A stretch of 64,000 nucleotides of DNA from Pseudomonas viciae (GCF_004786035.1 NZ_CP035088.1:2020001-2084000); one strand, 5' to 3'; positions 30,816 to 41,314 are shown, numbered from the stretch's first letter. A program made the numbers and translations. Notes: generated from the letters alone by a model not told the origin.

Positions 30816-30852
30816 AAAAAGGCCCCGCCAATCAAATTGGCGGGGCCTTTGG
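30816..30852 (-). terminator. Rho-independent terminator of ccoNOQP set 1
   Basis: GGCCCCGCCAAT pairs with ATTGGCGGGGCC around a CAA loop (stem about 30816-30832 / 30836-30852). On the minus strand the stem is followed by a T run. It isolates ccoP1 from the toxin-antitoxin genes. Confidence 0.88.
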
Positions 30853-30869
30853 TGTATCAGGCGCTTGCC

Positions 30870-31853
30870 TTACTGGGCGTCTGCGACCGGAGCCTTCTCG
30901 CCGTGAGACAGGCTGTAGACATAGGCGGCCAGCAAGTGGACCTTGTCGTTGCCTTGCAGGTCAGCTTGGGCAGGCATCTGGCCCTGACGGCCGTAACGGA
31001 TAGTCTGCTGCAACTGAGCGAAGCTCGAGCCGTAGATGAAACCGGCCGGATGCGTCAGGTCGGGTGCGCCCATGGCAGGCGTGCCCTTGCCGGCTGGACC
31101 GTGGCAGGCCACGCAGTTGGCGGCAAACAGTTTCTGGCCGTTGGCCGGATCGGCCTTGGCGCCTTCCGGCAGTTTGCGCCCGTGCAGGCTGGTCACCACA
31201 TAGGCGGATACATCGGCGACGCCTTGCTCGCCGACCACGGCAGCCCAGCCCGGCATCACGGCGTGACGACCGCCCATGATGGTGGTCTTGATGGTTTCCG
31301 GTTCACCACCCCAGCGCCAGTCGGCGTCGGTCAGATTAGGGAAACCATAGGCACCCTTGGCGTCGGAACCGTGGCAGACCGAGCAGTTGGAGGCGAACAG
31401 GCGGCCACCCATCTTCAGGGCTTGCGGGTCCTTGGCGACTTCTTCGATCGGCATGGAGGCGAACTTGGCGAAGATCGGACCGAACTTGGCGTCCGAACGA
31501 GCCATTTCCTTTTCCCACTCGTGGACGCCGGTCCAGCCGGTCTGGCCGTTGGCGAAGGCGGTCTGCTTTTCGGTGTCCAGGTAGTTGTAGCCTGGCAACA
31601 GGCCTTTCCAGTTGCCCAGGCCAGGGTAGAGCACCAGGTAGCCGAGGGCGAACACAATGGTGCCCACGAACAGCATGAACCACCATTTTGGCAGTGGGTT
31701 GTCATACTCCTCGATGCCATCGAAGGAGTGACCAACGGTTTCGTCCGTTTGCTCGGCGCGCTGGCCCTTACGGGTCGACAACAGCAGCCAGGTCAGGGCG
31801 AAGATTGTTCCCAGACTGAGGACTGTGACGTACAGACTCCAGAACGTAGTCAT
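30870..31853 (-). CDS. ccoP: cbb3-type cytochrome oxidase subunit III, set 1
   Basis: A 327-residue dihaem cytochrome c. Two N-terminal membrane segments (about 8-28 and 58-78) flank the family motif [15 protein letters not shown] (41-55). Haem sites are C157-SVC-H161 and C247-VAC-H251. It accepts electrons from cytochrome c or directly from bc1 and passes them to CcoO/CcoN. Its start overlaps the ccoQ stop by 4 bases. Confidence 0.95.
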   Translation of the reverse strand: MTTFWSLYVTVLSLGTIFALTWLLLSTRKGQRAEQTDETVGHSFDGIEEYDNPLPKWWFMLFVGTIVFALGYLVLYPGLGNWKGLLPGYNYLDTEKQTAFANGQTGWTGVHEWEKEMARSDAKFGPIFAKFASMPIEEVAKDPQALKMGGRLFASNCSVCHGSDAKGAYGFPNLTDADWRWGGEPETIKTTIMGGRHAVMPGWAAVVGEQGVADVSAYVVTSLHGRKLPEGAKADPANGQKLFAANCVACHGPAGKGTPAMGAPDLTHPAGFIYGSSFAQLQQTIRYGRQGQMPAQADLQGNDKVHLLAAYVYSLSHGEKAPVADAQ

Positions 31854-32035
31854 TCTTTGTTACTCCTAGAAGCTTGCTCGACGTGCTTGATGGCTTCGGG
31901 ATCATCCGCGAACGGCAGCAAGGTCGCGTCTTCAAACTCCGACTTGCGCTTGGGGCTGAACACCCACAAGGCCAGACCGATAAAGGCCACCATTACGACG
32001 ACGGTGCCCAGGCCGCGAATCATCCCGATATCCAT
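31850..32035 (-). CDS. ccoQ: cbb3-type oxidase small subunit CcoQ, set 1
   Basis: A 61-residue protein: [20 protein letters not shown] begins a single membrane helix, followed by [14 protein letters not shown], the CcoQ signature. It stabilises the CcoN-CcoO-CcoP complex. Preceded by GGTGA; 5 bases after ccoO. Confidence 0.92.
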   Translation of the reverse strand: MDIGMIRGLGTVVVMVAFIGLALWVFSPKRKSEFEDATLLPFADDPEAIKHVEQASRSNKE

Positions 32036-32040
32036 CTAAA

Positions 32041-32649
32041 TCACCGTTTGCTTTTGATGATGGTGCCCAGGCCTTGCAGATAGGCCACCAGCGCGTCCAT
32101 TTCGGTCTTGCCCTTGACGGCATCCTTGGCACCGGCGATGTCTTCGTCGGTGTAAGGCACGCCCAGGGTGCGCAAGACTTCCATTTTCTTGGCGGTGTCT
32201 TTGCCGTCGAGCTTGTTTTCTACGAGGAACGGGTAGGCCGGCATTTTCGACTCAGGCACCACGTTGCGCGGGTTGTACAGGTGCGCACGCTGCCAGTCGT
32301 CGGAGTAGCGGCCGCCAACGCGGGCCAGGTCCGGGCCGGTACGCTTGGAACCCCACAGGAATGGGTGGTCCCAGACGCTTTCACCAGCGACCGAGTAGTG
32401 GCCGTAGCGTTCGGTCTCGGCGCGGAACGGACGGATCATCTGCGAGTGGCAGCCGACACAGCCGTTGGCGATGTAGACGTCGCGGCCTTCCAGTTCAAGG
32501 GCGGTACGCGGCTTCATGCCTTCGACCGGCTTGTTGGTCACGTCCTGGAAGAACAGCGGAACGATCTGGGTCAGGCCGCCGATGCTGACAGCGATGACCA
32601 TGAAGAAGGCCAGCAGGCCAATATTCTTCTCTACTGCTTCGTGCTTCAT
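32041..32649 (-). CDS. ccoO: cbb3-type cytochrome oxidase subunit II, set 1
   Basis: A 202-residue monohaem cytochrome c with an N-terminal membrane anchor (about 10-30), the haem site C64-VGC-H68, and a distal Met in the conserved [11 protein letters not shown] segment. Its ATG overlaps the last base of the ccoN stop. Confidence 0.95.
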   Translation of the reverse strand: MKHEAVEKNIGLLAFFMVIAVSIGGLTQIVPLFFQDVTNKPVEGMKPRTALELEGRDVYIANGCVGCHSQMIRPFRAETERYGHYSVAGESVWDHPFLWGSKRTGPDLARVGGRYSDDWQRAHLYNPRNVVPESKMPAYPFLVENKLDGKDTAKKMEVLRTLGVPYTDEDIAGAKDAVKGKTEMDALVAYLQGLGTIIKSKR

Positions 32650-34091
32650 CAGTGAGCTCCAACTACGGCGATCTTGGCGGCGGCTTCAGCTTCAGCCGGG
32701 TCAGAGGCACGAACGGTGCGATACACGTTGTAGGCCATGAACAGCATGCCGCTGGCGAAGAACGCGCCGCCCAGGGCACGCACGATGAAGCCAGGGTGGC
32801 TGGCTTGCAGCGCTTCGACGAACGAGTAGGTCAAGGTGCCGTCGTCGTTGATTGCACGCCACATCAGGCCCTGAGTGATGCCGTTGACCCACATCGAGGC
32901 GATGTAGAGCACGGTACCGATGGTCGCGAGCCAGAAGTGCGCGTTGATCAGGCCGGTGCTGTGCATCTGCGCACGACCGAACAGTTTCGGGATCATGTGG
33001 TAGATGGCGCCGATGGAAATCATCGCGACCCAACCGAGCGCGCCGGCGTGTACGTGGCCGATGGTCCAGTCGGTGTAGTGGCTCAGGGAGTTGACGGTCT
33101 TGATGGCCATCATCGGGCCTTCGAAGGTCGACATGCCGTAGAACGCCAGGGAAACCACCAGAAAGCGCAGGATCGGGTCGGTGCGCAATTTATGCCAGGC
33201 ACCCGACAGGGTCATCATGCCGTTGATCATGCCGCCCCAGCTTGGCGCCAGCAGGATGATCGACATCGCCATGCCCAGGGACTGCGCCCAATCCGGCAAC
33301 GCGGTGTAGTGCAGGTGGTGCGGACCGGCCCAGATGTACAGGGTGATCAGCGCCCAGAAGTGGACGATGGACAGGCGATAGGAGTAGATCGGACGCTCGG
33401 CCTGTTTCGGCACGAAGTAGTACATCATCCCCAGGAAACCGGTGGTCAGGAAGAAGCCCACCGCGTTGTGGCCGTACCACCACTGGATCATTGCGTCGGT
33501 CGCGCCCGAGTAGGCCGAGTACGACTTGAAGAAGCTGACCGGCAGGGACGCGTGGTTGACGATGTGCAGCATGGCCGTCACGACGATGAAGGCACCGTAG
33601 AACCAGTTACCCACATAGATATGCTTGGTCTTGCGCTTGACGATGGTGCCGAAGAACACCAAACCGTAGGTCACCCAGACGATGGCCAGCAGGATAGCCA
33701 GGGGCCATTCCAGCTCCGCGTATTCCTTGGTGGTGGTGTAACCCAGTGGCAAGGTTACGATCGCACCGACGATGACCGCTTGCCAACCCCAGAAGGTGAA
33801 GGCCGCGAGGCTGTCGGAAATCAGTCGCGTTTGGCAGGTTCGCTGCACGACGTAATAGGAAGTGGCAAACAATGCACAACCACCGAAGGCGAAGATCACC
33901 AGGTTGGTGTGCAACGGGCGCAGGCGTCCAAACGTCGTCCATGGCAGACCGAAATTCAATTCCGGCCAGACCAGTTGCGAGGCGATGAAGACACCGAGCC
34001 CCATGCCAAGGATCCCCCAGACCACCGTCATGATGGCGAACTGGCGGACTACCTTATAGTTATAAGCAGTCGGACTGATTGCTGTGCTCAT
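32649..34091 (-). CDS. ccoN: cbb3-type cytochrome oxidase catalytic subunit I, set 1
   Basis: A 480-residue haem-copper oxidase with about 12 membrane helices. [20 protein letters not shown] (the His pair for CuB) and the [10 protein letters not shown] haem-ligand segment are intact, as is the [10 protein letters not shown] helix that carries the cross-linked Tyr in C-type oxidases. It reduces oxygen to water with high affinity and pumps protons. It shares very similar DNA with the set 2 copy, especially 33100-33260. Confidence 0.96.
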   Translation of the reverse strand: MSTAISPTAYNYKVVRQFAIMTVVWGILGMGLGVFIASQLVWPELNFGLPWTTFGRLRPLHTNLVIFAFGGCALFATSYYVVQRTCQTRLISDSLAAFTFWGWQAVIVGAIVTLPLGYTTTKEYAELEWPLAILLAIVWVTYGLVFFGTIVKRKTKHIYVGNWFYGAFIVVTAMLHIVNHASLPVSFFKSYSAYSGATDAMIQWWYGHNAVGFFLTTGFLGMMYYFVPKQAERPIYSYRLSIVHFWALITLYIWAGPHHLHYTALPDWAQSLGMAMSIILLAPSWGGMINGMMTLSGAWHKLRTDPILRFLVVSLAFYGMSTFEGPMMAIKTVNSLSHYTDWTIGHVHAGALGWVAMISIGAIYHMIPKLFGRAQMHSTGLINAHFWLATIGTVLYIASMWVNGITQGLMWRAINDDGTLTYSFVEALQASHPGFIVRALGGAFFASGMLFMAYNVYRTVRASDPAEAEAAAKIAVVGAH

Positions 34092-34574
34092 TCTAAGGTT
34101 CCACGGTTTGGGTGTTTTATTAGGATAAAAATCGGTCGCAAGTATGGAGAAAGCGGGGGGTCATTGCAACGCGCCATGACCTGGGTCAATGCTTTCCAAA
34201 GCTGATTCTGCGGCCTTTCCATGTTCCGTGTAGGGACAAAATTGGCCCTCGGCAAAATGTCGCAACGAAGGAAACAGGCGAGGGGGTCGGGTCGGTTGTA
34301 ACGGGGTATGTTCAAACACTGCGTTCGGGGGATGCCAGGCAACTGTCGCAACAGCCGTTGTCTACCTGCCTTTGCGGTCTTTTTTACCGAACGGATTGTC
34401 GAACACATCGGGTCGGGTCGACCTGAAACCGGCAATCGCCAGTGCACGCAGAGGCAAGCTTAGACCCGATTAGGGAGAACCGAAAGGCAGACTATGGAAG
34501 GGTGCGACAATGCGTCGCGCAGGGGCACGGAACCGCCGCATCCGGATGGATGCGGCTGTTCGTGTGGTCAGGAT
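34092..34574. promoter_or_regulatory. Long leader/promoter region of ccoN set 1
   Basis: A 483-base gap. ATGAC-CTGG-GTCAA (34176-34189) reads TTGAC-CCAG-GTCAT on the ccoN strand and is an imperfect Anr-type dyad, 85-98 bases before the start; the -10 expected for class II spacing is poor (CTTTCT). GCCGCATCC (34535-34543) and GGATGCGGC (34548-34556) form a hairpin after ccoP2 but lack a T run. I find no convincing gene in the rest. Confidence 0.5.
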
Positions 34575-35528
34575 TTATTCGCTTTTACTTTCAGCTTGCA
34601 GGCGTTCGGCGCCGGCGGTGTGGGACAGGCTGTAGACGTAGGCGGCCAGCAGTTGCACTTTGTCATTGCCGAGCAGTTCATTTTGCGCCGGCATATGGCC
34701 TTGGCGGCCATGGCGAATGGTCTGCTGCAACTGTGCCAGGCTGGTGCCGTAGATGAAGCCGGCCGGTTGCGTCAGGTTCGGCGCCCCCATGGCTTCGGTG
34801 CCCTGGCCGTTGGCGCCGTGGCAAGCCACGCAGGTGGTGTTGAATGCCTGCTGGCCGGCTTGCAGGTCGGCGCCGCTGTCCGCTGGCAGAGGCAGGCCGG
34901 CCAGGTCGTGACGCACATACGCCGCCACGTTCTTGACCCCGGCTTCCCCCAACACTTCGCCCCAGGCCGGCATTGCCGCCATGCGGCCGCCCATGATGGT
35001 GGTCTTGATGGTGTCGGCAGTGCCGCCCCAGCGCCAGTTGCTGTCGGCCAGGTTCGGGAAGCCGAAGGCGCCCTTGGCGTCCGAGCCGTGGCAGACCGAG
35101 CAGTTGGAGGCGAACAGGCGGCCGCCCATCTTCAAGGCCTGTGGGTCCTTGGCAACTTCTTCCACTGGCATGGCGGCGAATTTGGCGAAGATCGGGCCGA
35201 ACTTGGCGTCGGCCTTGGCCATTTCCTTTTCCCATTCATGGGCGCCGGTCCAACCATTCTCGTAGCCTGGCAGGATGCCTTTCCAGTTGCCCAGGCCCGG
35301 ATAGAGGACCAGGTAGCCGACGGAAAACACCAGGGTGCCGGCGAACAACAGGAACCACCACTGCGGCAGTGGGTTGTCGTACTCCTCGATGCCATCGAAG
35401 CTGTGGCCCATGGTCTGGTCGACGCTGCCCTTGGTCTCGCCCTTGCGGGTGCCGATCAGCAGCCAGGTCAGGCCGATCAGGCTGCCGATGGTCAGTACGC
35501 AGATCCACGTACTCCAGAAGGTGGTCAT
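34575..35528 (-). CDS. ccoP: cbb3-type cytochrome oxidase subunit III, set 2
   Basis: A 317-residue dihaem cytochrome c with haem sites C143-SVC-H147 and C233-VAC-H237. It is about 14 residues shorter than set 1 in the loop after GILPGYE (set 1 has an extra [18 protein letters not shown] stretch), with smaller differences elsewhere. Same [15 protein letters not shown] motif and membrane plan. Its start overlaps ccoQ by 4 bases. Confidence 0.95.
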   Translation of the reverse strand: MTTFWSTWICVLTIGSLIGLTWLLIGTRKGETKGSVDQTMGHSFDGIEEYDNPLPQWWFLLFAGTLVFSVGYLVLYPGLGNWKGILPGYENGWTGAHEWEKEMAKADAKFGPIFAKFAAMPVEEVAKDPQALKMGGRLFASNCSVCHGSDAKGAFGFPNLADSNWRWGGTADTIKTTIMGGRMAAMPAWGEVLGEAGVKNVAAYVRHDLAGLPLPADSGADLQAGQQAFNTTCVACHGANGQGTEAMGAPNLTQPAGFIYGTSLAQLQQTIRHGRQGHMPAQNELLGNDKVQLLAAYVYSLSHTAGAERLQAESKSE

Positions 35529-35728
35529 GGCCGGGTACTCCTTGTTGCAGGGTCTTGGGGGGTGGCGAGGTCGGCGGGCGGCTCGTCGGCGAACGGCAGC
35601 AGGCGCGCCTGGGCGAATTCCGGGCCGCGTTTGCTGCTGAATACCCAGAGGGTCAGGCCGATGAAGGCCACGAACACCACGACCGTGCCCAGGCCGCGGA
35701 TCATTCCTGTACTCATTTCAAGAACCAT
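35525..35728 (-). CDS. ccoQ: cbb3-type oxidase small subunit CcoQ, set 2
   Basis: A 67-residue single-helix protein. The start at 35728 has a strong GAGG six bases upstream; an ATG at 35716 ([10 protein letters not shown]) would align exactly with the set 1 N terminus, so the first four residues are uncertain. The signature [14 protein letters not shown] follows the helix. Confidence 0.9.
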   Translation of the reverse strand: MVLEMSTGMIRGLGTVVVFVAFIGLTLWVFSSKRGPEFAQARLLPFADEPPADLATPQDPATRSTRP

Positions 35729-35731
35729 GGC

Positions 35732-36340
35732 TCACCTCTTGCTCTTGATGGCAGTGCCGAGCACTTGCAGGTACGCCACCAGCGCATCCATTTCGGTCTT
35801 GCCCTTGAGCGAGGCCACGCTGCCGGTGATGTCGTCGTCGGTATACGGCACGCCCAGGGTGCGCATGGCGCGCAGCTTGCCTTCGGTATGGCTGCTGTCC
35901 ACCGCTTGGGTCACCAGCCATGGGTAGGCCGGCATTTTCGACTCGGGCACGACGTTGCGCGGGTTGTACAAGTGGGCGCGGTGCCAGTCATCGGAGTAGC
36001 GCGCGCCGACCCGTGCCAGGTCCGGCCCGGTACGCTTGGAGCCCCACAGGAACGGGTGGTCCCAGACGCTTTCGCCCGCCACCGAATAGTGGCCGTAGCG
36101 TTCGGTCTCGGCGCGGAACGGACGGATCATCTGCGAATGGCAACCGACGCAACCTTCGCGGATGTAGATGTCGCGGCCTTCCAGTTGCAAGGCGGTGTAG
36201 GGCTTCATGCCGTCCACCGGTTTATTGGTCACGTCCTGGAAGAACAGCGGCACGATCTGAGTCAGGCCGCCAATGCTCACGGCCAACACCATCAGCAGCA
36301 TCAGCAGGCCGACGTTTTTTTCGATTGTTTCGTGTTTCAT
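35732..36340 (-). CDS. ccoO: cbb3-type cytochrome oxidase subunit II, set 2
   Basis: A 202-residue monohaem cytochrome c, same length as set 1 and nearly the same sequence, with haem site C64-VGC-H68. Differences concentrate in the N-terminal helix and the last 60 residues. It starts 10 bases after ccoN. Confidence 0.95.
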   Translation of the reverse strand: MKHETIEKNVGLLMLLMVLAVSIGGLTQIVPLFFQDVTNKPVDGMKPYTALQLEGRDIYIREGCVGCHSQMIRPFRAETERYGHYSVAGESVWDHPFLWGSKRTGPDLARVGARYSDDWHRAHLYNPRNVVPESKMPAYPWLVTQAVDSSHTEGKLRAMRTLGVPYTDDDITGSVASLKGKTEMDALVAYLQVLGTAIKSKR

Positions 36341-36350
36341 GGTGGACTCC

Positions 36351-37775
36351 TCAGGCCATCTGCGCGGCAGCGGCGGCTTCGGCAGGCTGGTAGGCCCGCA
36401 CGGTGCGCCAGGTGTTGTAGGCCATCAGCAGCATGCCGAGGAGGAAGATCGCCCCGCCTGCCAGCCGTACGACGAAGCCGGGGTGGCTGGCCACCAGGGT
36501 TTCGACGAAGGAGTAGGTGAGCGTGCCGTCCTCGTTCACCGCGCGCCACATCAGGCCCTGGGCGATGCCGTTGACCCACATGGAGGCGATGTACAGCACG
36601 GTGCCGATGGTCGCGAGCCAGAAGTGCGCGTTGATCAGGCCGATGCTGTGCATCTGTGGCCGGCCGAAGACTTTCGGGATCATGTGGTAGAGCGCCCCGA
36701 TGGAGATCATCGCGACCCAGCCCAGCGCGCCAGCATGGACGTGGCCGATGGTCCAGTCGGTGTAGTGGGAGAGGGCGTTGACGGTCTTGATGGCCATCAT
36801 CGGACCTTCGAAGGTCGACATGCCGTAGAACGCCAGGGACACGACGAGGAAGCGCAGGATCGGGTCACTGCGCAATTTATGCCAGGCACCCGAGAGGGTC
36901 ATCATGCCGTTGATCATGCCGCCCCAGCTTGGCGCCAGCAGGATCAGCGACATCACCATGCCCAACGACTGTGCCCAGTCCGGCAGCGCGGTGTAGTGCA
37001 GGTGGTGGGGACCTGCCCAGATGTACAGGGTGATCAGCGCCCAGAAGTGCACGATGGACAAGCGATAGGAATACACCGGGCGCTCGGCCTGTTTCGGCAC
37101 GAAGTAGTACATCATCCCCAGGAAGCCTGCGGTGAGGAAAAAGCCCACGGCGTTGTGGCCGTACCACCATTGCACCATCGCATCGGTAGCCCCGGCGTAC
37201 ACCGAGTAGGACTTGGTGAAGCTCACTGGCAGTTCCAGGTTGTTGACGATGTGCAGGATCGCCACGGTCAGGATGAACCCGCCGAAGAACCAGTTACCGA
37301 CGTATATGTGCTTGGTGTTGCGCTTGGCCACGGTGCCGAAGAACACGATGGCGTAGGCAACCCAGACGATGGTGATCAAGATATCGATCGGCCATTCCAG
37401 TTCGGCGTATTCCTTGGAACTGGTGTAGCCCAGTGGCAGGCTGATGGCCGCCAGCAGGATCACCAGTTGCCAGCCCCAGAAGCAGAACGCGGCGATTTTC
37501 GGCGCGAACAGCTGGGTCTGGCAGGTGCGTTGCACCGAGTAGAACGAACTGGCGAACAGGGCGCAGCCGCCGAAGGCGAAGATCACTGCGTTGGTGTGCA
37601 GCGGGCGCAGACGGCCAAAGCTGGTCCAGGGCAAATCGAAGTTGAGCTGTGGCCAGACCAATTGGGCCGCGAGAAAAACCCCGAGGCCCATGCCGACGAT
37701 GCCCCACACCACCGTCATAATGGCGAATTGGCGGACCACCTTGTAGTTGTAGGCGGTACTGATAGAAGTGTTCAT
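36351..37775 (-). CDS. ccoN: cbb3-type cytochrome oxidase catalytic subunit I, set 2
   Basis: A 474-residue oxidase subunit; the start [17 protein letters not shown] at 37775 aligns with set 1, although the frame runs further upstream. CuB and haem ligands ([30 protein letters not shown]) are intact. The second operon is usually the more strongly low-oxygen-induced one in Pseudomonas; a full Anr box at 37897-37910 supports this. Confidence 0.95.
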   Translation of the reverse strand: MNTSISTAYNYKVVRQFAIMTVVWGIVGMGLGVFLAAQLVWPQLNFDLPWTSFGRLRPLHTNAVIFAFGGCALFASSFYSVQRTCQTQLFAPKIAAFCFWGWQLVILLAAISLPLGYTSSKEYAELEWPIDILITIVWVAYAIVFFGTVAKRNTKHIYVGNWFFGGFILTVAILHIVNNLELPVSFTKSYSVYAGATDAMVQWWYGHNAVGFFLTAGFLGMMYYFVPKQAERPVYSYRLSIVHFWALITLYIWAGPHHLHYTALPDWAQSLGMVMSLILLAPSWGGMINGMMTLSGAWHKLRSDPILRFLVVSLAFYGMSTFEGPMMAIKTVNALSHYTDWTIGHVHAGALGWVAMISIGALYHMIPKVFGRPQMHSIGLINAHFWLATIGTVLYIASMWVNGIAQGLMWRAVNEDGTLTYSFVETLVASHPGFVVRLAGGAIFLLGMLLMAYNTWRTVRAYQPAEAAAAAQMA

Positions 37776-37871
37776 GGTTCCCCATCCACGGTTCAGCCGA
37801 AGTGAGCGCCTGCGCAAGGCAGTGCGGCGTTCTTCGCCTGGAGTTATAGGCAGACTAAAAGCGAGATCAGC

Positions 37872-38564
37872 ATGGACAAACAGCACAAGGCCAGTATTGA
37901 CGGGGATCAATGGGCGCGATGTGTGGCCGAACACGGCTGGCTATGGACAGCCGGACAAGCGGTTGCCAGCGCCAAGGCGCCGACCCTGGTCCTGGCCCAT
38001 GGTGCCGGTGCGCCGATGGACAGCGGCTTCATGGAAGAAATGGCTGCGCGCCTTGCCGCGCATGGCGTCAACGTGTTGCGTTTCGAGTTTCCCTACATGG
38101 CCCAGCGGCGCCTGGATGGGGGCAAGCGCCCACCCAACCCGGCACCGAAGCTGCTGGAGTGCTGGCGTGAGGTTTACGCCACGGTGCGGCCTTATGTCGC
38201 TGGGCGGCTGGCTATCGGCGGCAAGTCCATGGGCGGACGCATGGCGAGTTTGCTCGCCGATGAGTTGGGCAGCGATGCGCTGGTGTGCCTGGGCTATCCC
38301 TTCTATGCGGTGGGCAAACCGGAGAAACCGCGGGTCGAACACCTGGCGGCGTTGAAGACCCGAACCTTGATCGTCCAGGGCGAGCGCGATGCGCTGGGCA
38401 ATCGTGAGGCAGTGCAGGGATATGCCTTGTCACCAAGCATCGAGGTGATGTGGCTGGCGGCAGGGGATCATGATCTGAAGCCGTTGAAGGCTTCGGGGTT
38501 TAGTCATGAGCAGCATCTGGAGGCGGCGGCGGGCAAGGTGGCGGCGTTTCTTCTTCAGGATTGA
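37872..38564 (+). CDS. Alpha/beta-hydrolase family protein (KANL3/Tex30-like)
   Basis: A 230-residue hydrolase-fold protein starting [10 protein letters not shown] at 37872, with GAGA upstream; a GTG at 37923 is a possible alternative start. [11 protein letters not shown] gives the oxyanion region, GKSMGG the nucleophile elbow Ser, and GERDALG plus AAGDHDLKP the Asp/His part of a triad. Substrate unknown. It is transcribed divergently from ccoN2, and the Anr box of that operon falls in its codons 9-13. Confidence 0.8.
   Translation: MDKQHKASIDGDQWARCVAEHGWLWTAGQAVASAKAPTLVLAHGAGAPMDSGFMEEMAARLAAHGVNVLRFEFPYMAQRRLDGGKRPPNPAPKLLECWREVYATVRPYVAGRLAIGGKSMGGRMASLLADELGSDALVCLGYPFYAVGKPEKPRVEHLAALKTRTLIVQGERDALGNREAVQGYALSPSIEVMWLAAGDHDLKPLKASGFSHEQHLEAAAGKVAAFLLQD
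37897..37910 (-). promoter_or_regulatory. Anr box of ccoN set 2
   Basis: TTGAC-GGGG-ATCAA is a full Anr/FNR-type dyad, 122 bases before ccoN2. Class II spacing predicts a start near 37862 with a weak -10 CATGCT (37869-37874, minus strand). The box lies inside the divergent hydrolase frame if that gene starts at 37872. Confidence 0.75.
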
Positions 38565-38580
38565 TAGCGCCTGTCCCGGC

Positions 38581-38672
38581 CTCTTCGCGAGCAGGCCCGC
38601 TCCCACATTTTGAAATGCGTTTGCAGGAGCAACTGCAATCCCCTGTGGGAGCGGGCTTGCTCGCGAAGACGG
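38581..38672. repeat. Paired REP sequence in reversed order
   Basis: Here the left copy ends in GCTCCCACA and the right copy begins TGTGGGAGCGGG, the opposite order from the other pairs in the window. Confidence 0.85.
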
Positions 38673-38704
38673 TTCATAACGCGACACCACTTTTGAATTG
38701 GCAA

Positions 38705-38740
38705 TAAAAAACCGGGAAGTATCACCTTCCCGGTTTTTTA
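38705..38740. terminator. Bidirectional terminator between the hydrolase and aer
   Basis: AAAAAACCGGGAAG and CTTCCCGGTTTTTT form a stem with T runs on both strands, serving the two convergent genes. Confidence 0.9.
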
Positions 38741-38755
38741 TTGAACAGGCATCTC

Positions 38756-40321
38756 TCAGCGGTTAAACCGCTCCACCAACGAATACTGCGTATTGGCCGT
38801 GCGGGTCAATTCTTCGCTGAGCAACGCCGAGCTGTGGGCCTGGCCCGAGGTCTGGTCGGCCAGTTCCGAAATGTTGCTGATGTTGCGGCTGATCTCCTCG
38901 GCCACCGAACTCTGCTCTTCGGTAGCGGCAGCGATCTGTGTGGTCATGTCGGTGATGTTGGCCACTGCTTCGCTGATTCCCACCAGCGCCGCGTCCGCTT
39001 CCATGACCCGCGCCACGCCTTCTTCGGCCTGGCGGTGGCCGGCCTCCATGGTCTGCACGGCATTGGTCGCGGTTTGCTGGAGCTTGGCGATCAGGGCATG
39101 GATCTGCCCGGTGGATTCGCTGGTGCGTTGCGCCAGTTGCCGCACTTCATCGGCCACTACGGCAAAGCCACGCCCCATTTCCCCGGCACGGGCCGCTTCG
39201 ATGGCGGCATTGAGGGCCAGCAGGTTGGTCTGGTCGGCGATGCCTTTGATCACATCGACCACGCCACCGATCTCGTCGCTGTCCTTGGCCAGTTGAGTCA
39301 CGGTCTGGCCGGTCTCGCCGACCACCACCGACAGGCGCTCGATGGCTTCACGGGTTTCGCCTGCGATGTCGCGGCCGCGACTGGTCAGGCGATTGGCTTC
39401 CTGGGTGGCGTCGGCGGTGCGCTGCACATGGCTGGCGACTTCCTGGGTGGTCGCGGCCATCTGGTTGACCGCGGTGGCGACCTGTTCGGTTTCCACTCGC
39501 TGGCGTTCCAGGCCGCTGGAACTGTTGTGGGCCAGGGTGTTGGACTGGCGCGCCTGATCATTGAGGTGCTCAGCGGTGTCCTGCAGGCGGGTCAGGCAGG
39601 TTTTCAGGCGAGCTTCCTGGCTGAGGATCGACATCTCCAGGCGCGCCTGGGCGCCACGGCTATCGGTATACATCTGGGCAATCAGTGGATCGGAGGTGGT
39701 TTGCTCGGCCAGGCGCAGCAGGCGCTTGATCCCGCGTTGTTGCCATTGCAGGCCCATCAGCCCCAGGGGCACTGACAGCGCGGCCGCCAGGGCAAAGCCC
39801 CAGGAGGAGTTGAGGAACGCGCCCACGACGAAGCTCAATTGGCTGACCAGGATAAACGGCAGCCAGTCCTGCAGTATCGGCACCCATTTGTCGCTGCCCG
39901 GGACCGCGGCCTTGCCTTGGTTGATGCGTCGATAGAGTGCTTCGGCCCGAGCGATCTGTTCGGCGGTGGGTTTGACCCGCACCGACTCGTAGCCGACGAC
40001 CTGGTTGCCTTCGAACACGGGGGTGACATAGGCGTTGACCCAGTAATGGTCACCGTTCTTGCTGCGGTTCTTGACGATGCCCATCCATGGCAAGCCTTGT
40101 TTCAACGTGCCCCACATATGCGCGAACACGGCTGGGGGAACATCGGGATGACGCACCAGGTTGTGCGGCGAACGGATCAATTCTTCCTTCGTATACCCAC
40201 TGATTTCAACGAACGCGTCGTTGCAGTAGGTGATTACACCCTTGGCGTCGGTGGTGGAAATCAATCGTTGCTGGGCCGGGAAGGTCCTTTCGCGTTGTGT
40301 GACAGGTTGATTGTTACGCAT
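38756..40321 (-). CDS. aer: Aerotaxis-type methyl-accepting chemotaxis receptor (Aer-like)
   Basis: A 521-residue receptor. Residues about 20-120 are a PAS domain of the FAD-binding Aer type ([30 protein letters not shown]). Hydrophobic segments around 160-200 replace a periplasmic domain. The rest is a cytoplasmic signalling domain with the conserved hairpin [18 protein letters not shown]. It probably senses redox state and steers cells to favourable oxygen. The neighbouring Anr-regulated oxidase genes fit this role, though I find no Anr box in front of this gene. Confidence 0.88.
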   Translation of the reverse strand: MRNNQPVTQRERTFPAQQRLISTTDAKGVITYCNDAFVEISGYTKEELIRSPHNLVRHPDVPPAVFAHMWGTLKQGLPWMGIVKNRSKNGDHYWVNAYVTPVFEGNQVVGYESVRVKPTAEQIARAEALYRRINQGKAAVPGSDKWVPILQDWLPFILVSQLSFVVGAFLNSSWGFALAAALSVPLGLMGLQWQQRGIKRLLRLAEQTTSDPLIAQMYTDSRGAQARLEMSILSQEARLKTCLTRLQDTAEHLNDQARQSNTLAHNSSSGLERQRVETEQVATAVNQMAATTQEVASHVQRTADATQEANRLTSRGRDIAGETREAIERLSVVVGETGQTVTQLAKDSDEIGGVVDVIKGIADQTNLLALNAAIEAARAGEMGRGFAVVADEVRQLAQRTSESTGQIHALIAKLQQTATNAVQTMEAGHRQAEEGVARVMEADAALVGISEAVANITDMTTQIAAATEEQSSVAEEISRNISNISELADQTSGQAHSSALLSEELTRTANTQYSLVERFNR

Positions 40322-40400
40322 GGTGTGTATAGATCCGCAAGGCTTTGAAAGGTTGTCGGCGCCGTCAGGTTTTAATTGAGGCTATTTTTACCTGTCGCTA

Positions 40401-41189
40401 TCACGCCAGCATCGGGTAGGTAAATAGGGCGAAATGAAGCAGATTGAGGCCGAAATGGGTGGTAATCGCGGCGCCCAGGCCGCCAAAACGATAAGCGAGG
40501 CCGTAACCGACCCCTGCCAGGCCCGACAGCAGCACCCATTGCCAGCCCGCGCCGATGTGCACCAGGCCGAACAGCAGCGAGGCCAGCAGCAGCGCCAGGT
40601 TGTCGCCATGGGTCAAATGTTTGAAGCGCCGGCTCAGGCCTCCCTGAATGTAGCCACGAAACAGCGCCTCCTCCACTAACGTCACCAATAAAAGATTATT
40701 AAGCACCCACAGCCAGGCGTGGTCCGGCCACTTCGGTGCCCAGTGGATCATGCCCAGGAGCATCGCTCCGCCGAGGGCCAGCACCGTGCTGAACGCCAGG
40801 CCCAGGGCCGTGGCATAGATCGACAAACGCAACGAGCGTCGACCAACGATCCACGGGCAGGCCAGTAGCAGCCAGAAACCGATCAGCGGCTTGTCCTGAT
40901 TCAAGTACATGGCGAACCGCACGGCATCAGCGGTCAAGCGTTGCGCCGGGATCGCCCGCCCGTTGAAAAAGCCCGGCATCCAGTGCAGCGCCAGCGCCAG
41001 GGCCATTACCAGGAAAAGGATATGTCCGAGAAACCGGCCAACCAGCGTTTGCTCCTGGCGAACCGCATACCCGGCAAATAGCAATAACGCGACTGAGATG
41101 CCTGCGGTCCAGGCCAGTTGGCCGTAGGCCAAAGCCGAGACATAGCCGATGGAGAGGAGCGCCAGGTACGGCCAGGGTAGGGCAGGCAT
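40401..41189 (-). CDS. CPBP-family intramembrane glutamic endopeptidase
   Basis: A 262-residue multi-pass membrane protein starting MPALPWPYLALL at 41189, with AAGGAT upstream. It has the CPBP (Abi/CAAX-like) motifs: EEALFRGYIQGGL with the EExxxR element, FGLVHIGAGW, and HFGLNLLHF. Members cleave substrates in the membrane or act in self-immunity; the substrate here is unknown. It lies between acnA and aer on the same strand. Confidence 0.85.
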   Translation of the reverse strand: MPALPWPYLALLSIGYVSALAYGQLAWTAGISVALLLFAGYAVRQEQTLVGRFLGHILFLVMALALALHWMPGFFNGRAIPAQRLTADAVRFAMYLNQDKPLIGFWLLLACPWIVGRRSLRLSIYATALGLAFSTVLALGGAMLLGMIHWAPKWPDHAWLWVLNNLLLVTLVEEALFRGYIQGGLSRRFKHLTHGDNLALLLASLLFGLVHIGAGWQWVLLSGLAGVGYGLAYRFGGLGAAITTHFGLNLLHFALFTYPMLA

Positions 41190-41266
41190 ATCACATCCTT
41201 TTGAGACTGAGGAACCGGTGTGGCGGGTCGGGCAGGCAGAGCCGGCGGGATTATAGGCAGGCTCAT

Positions 41267-41301
41267 ACAAAAACACCGCCTTTAAGCGGCGGTGTTTTTG
41301 T
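41267..41301 (-). terminator. Terminator after acnA
   Basis: ACAAAAACACCGCC and GGCGGTGTTTTTGT form a perfect 14-base-pair stem around TTTAAGC. The T-rich arm serves the minus-strand acnA. Confidence 0.88.
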
Positions 41302-41314
41302 AGGACGGGTCTTT

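Noticed and set aside
34088..34447. 119-residue minus-strand frame upstream of ccoN1
   Set aside because: No ribosome-binding site, no family resemblance, and it contains the Anr-like dyad.
32652..37805. Long plus-strand frames across the cbb3 genes
   Set aside because: Both ccoN copies have a matching shadow because their DNA is alike; this duplicates the paralogy and is not evidence of a gene.
40322..40400. Anr box upstream of the aerotaxis receptor
   Set aside because: Expected from other pseudomonads, but I find no TTGAY-N4-RTCAA dyad there.
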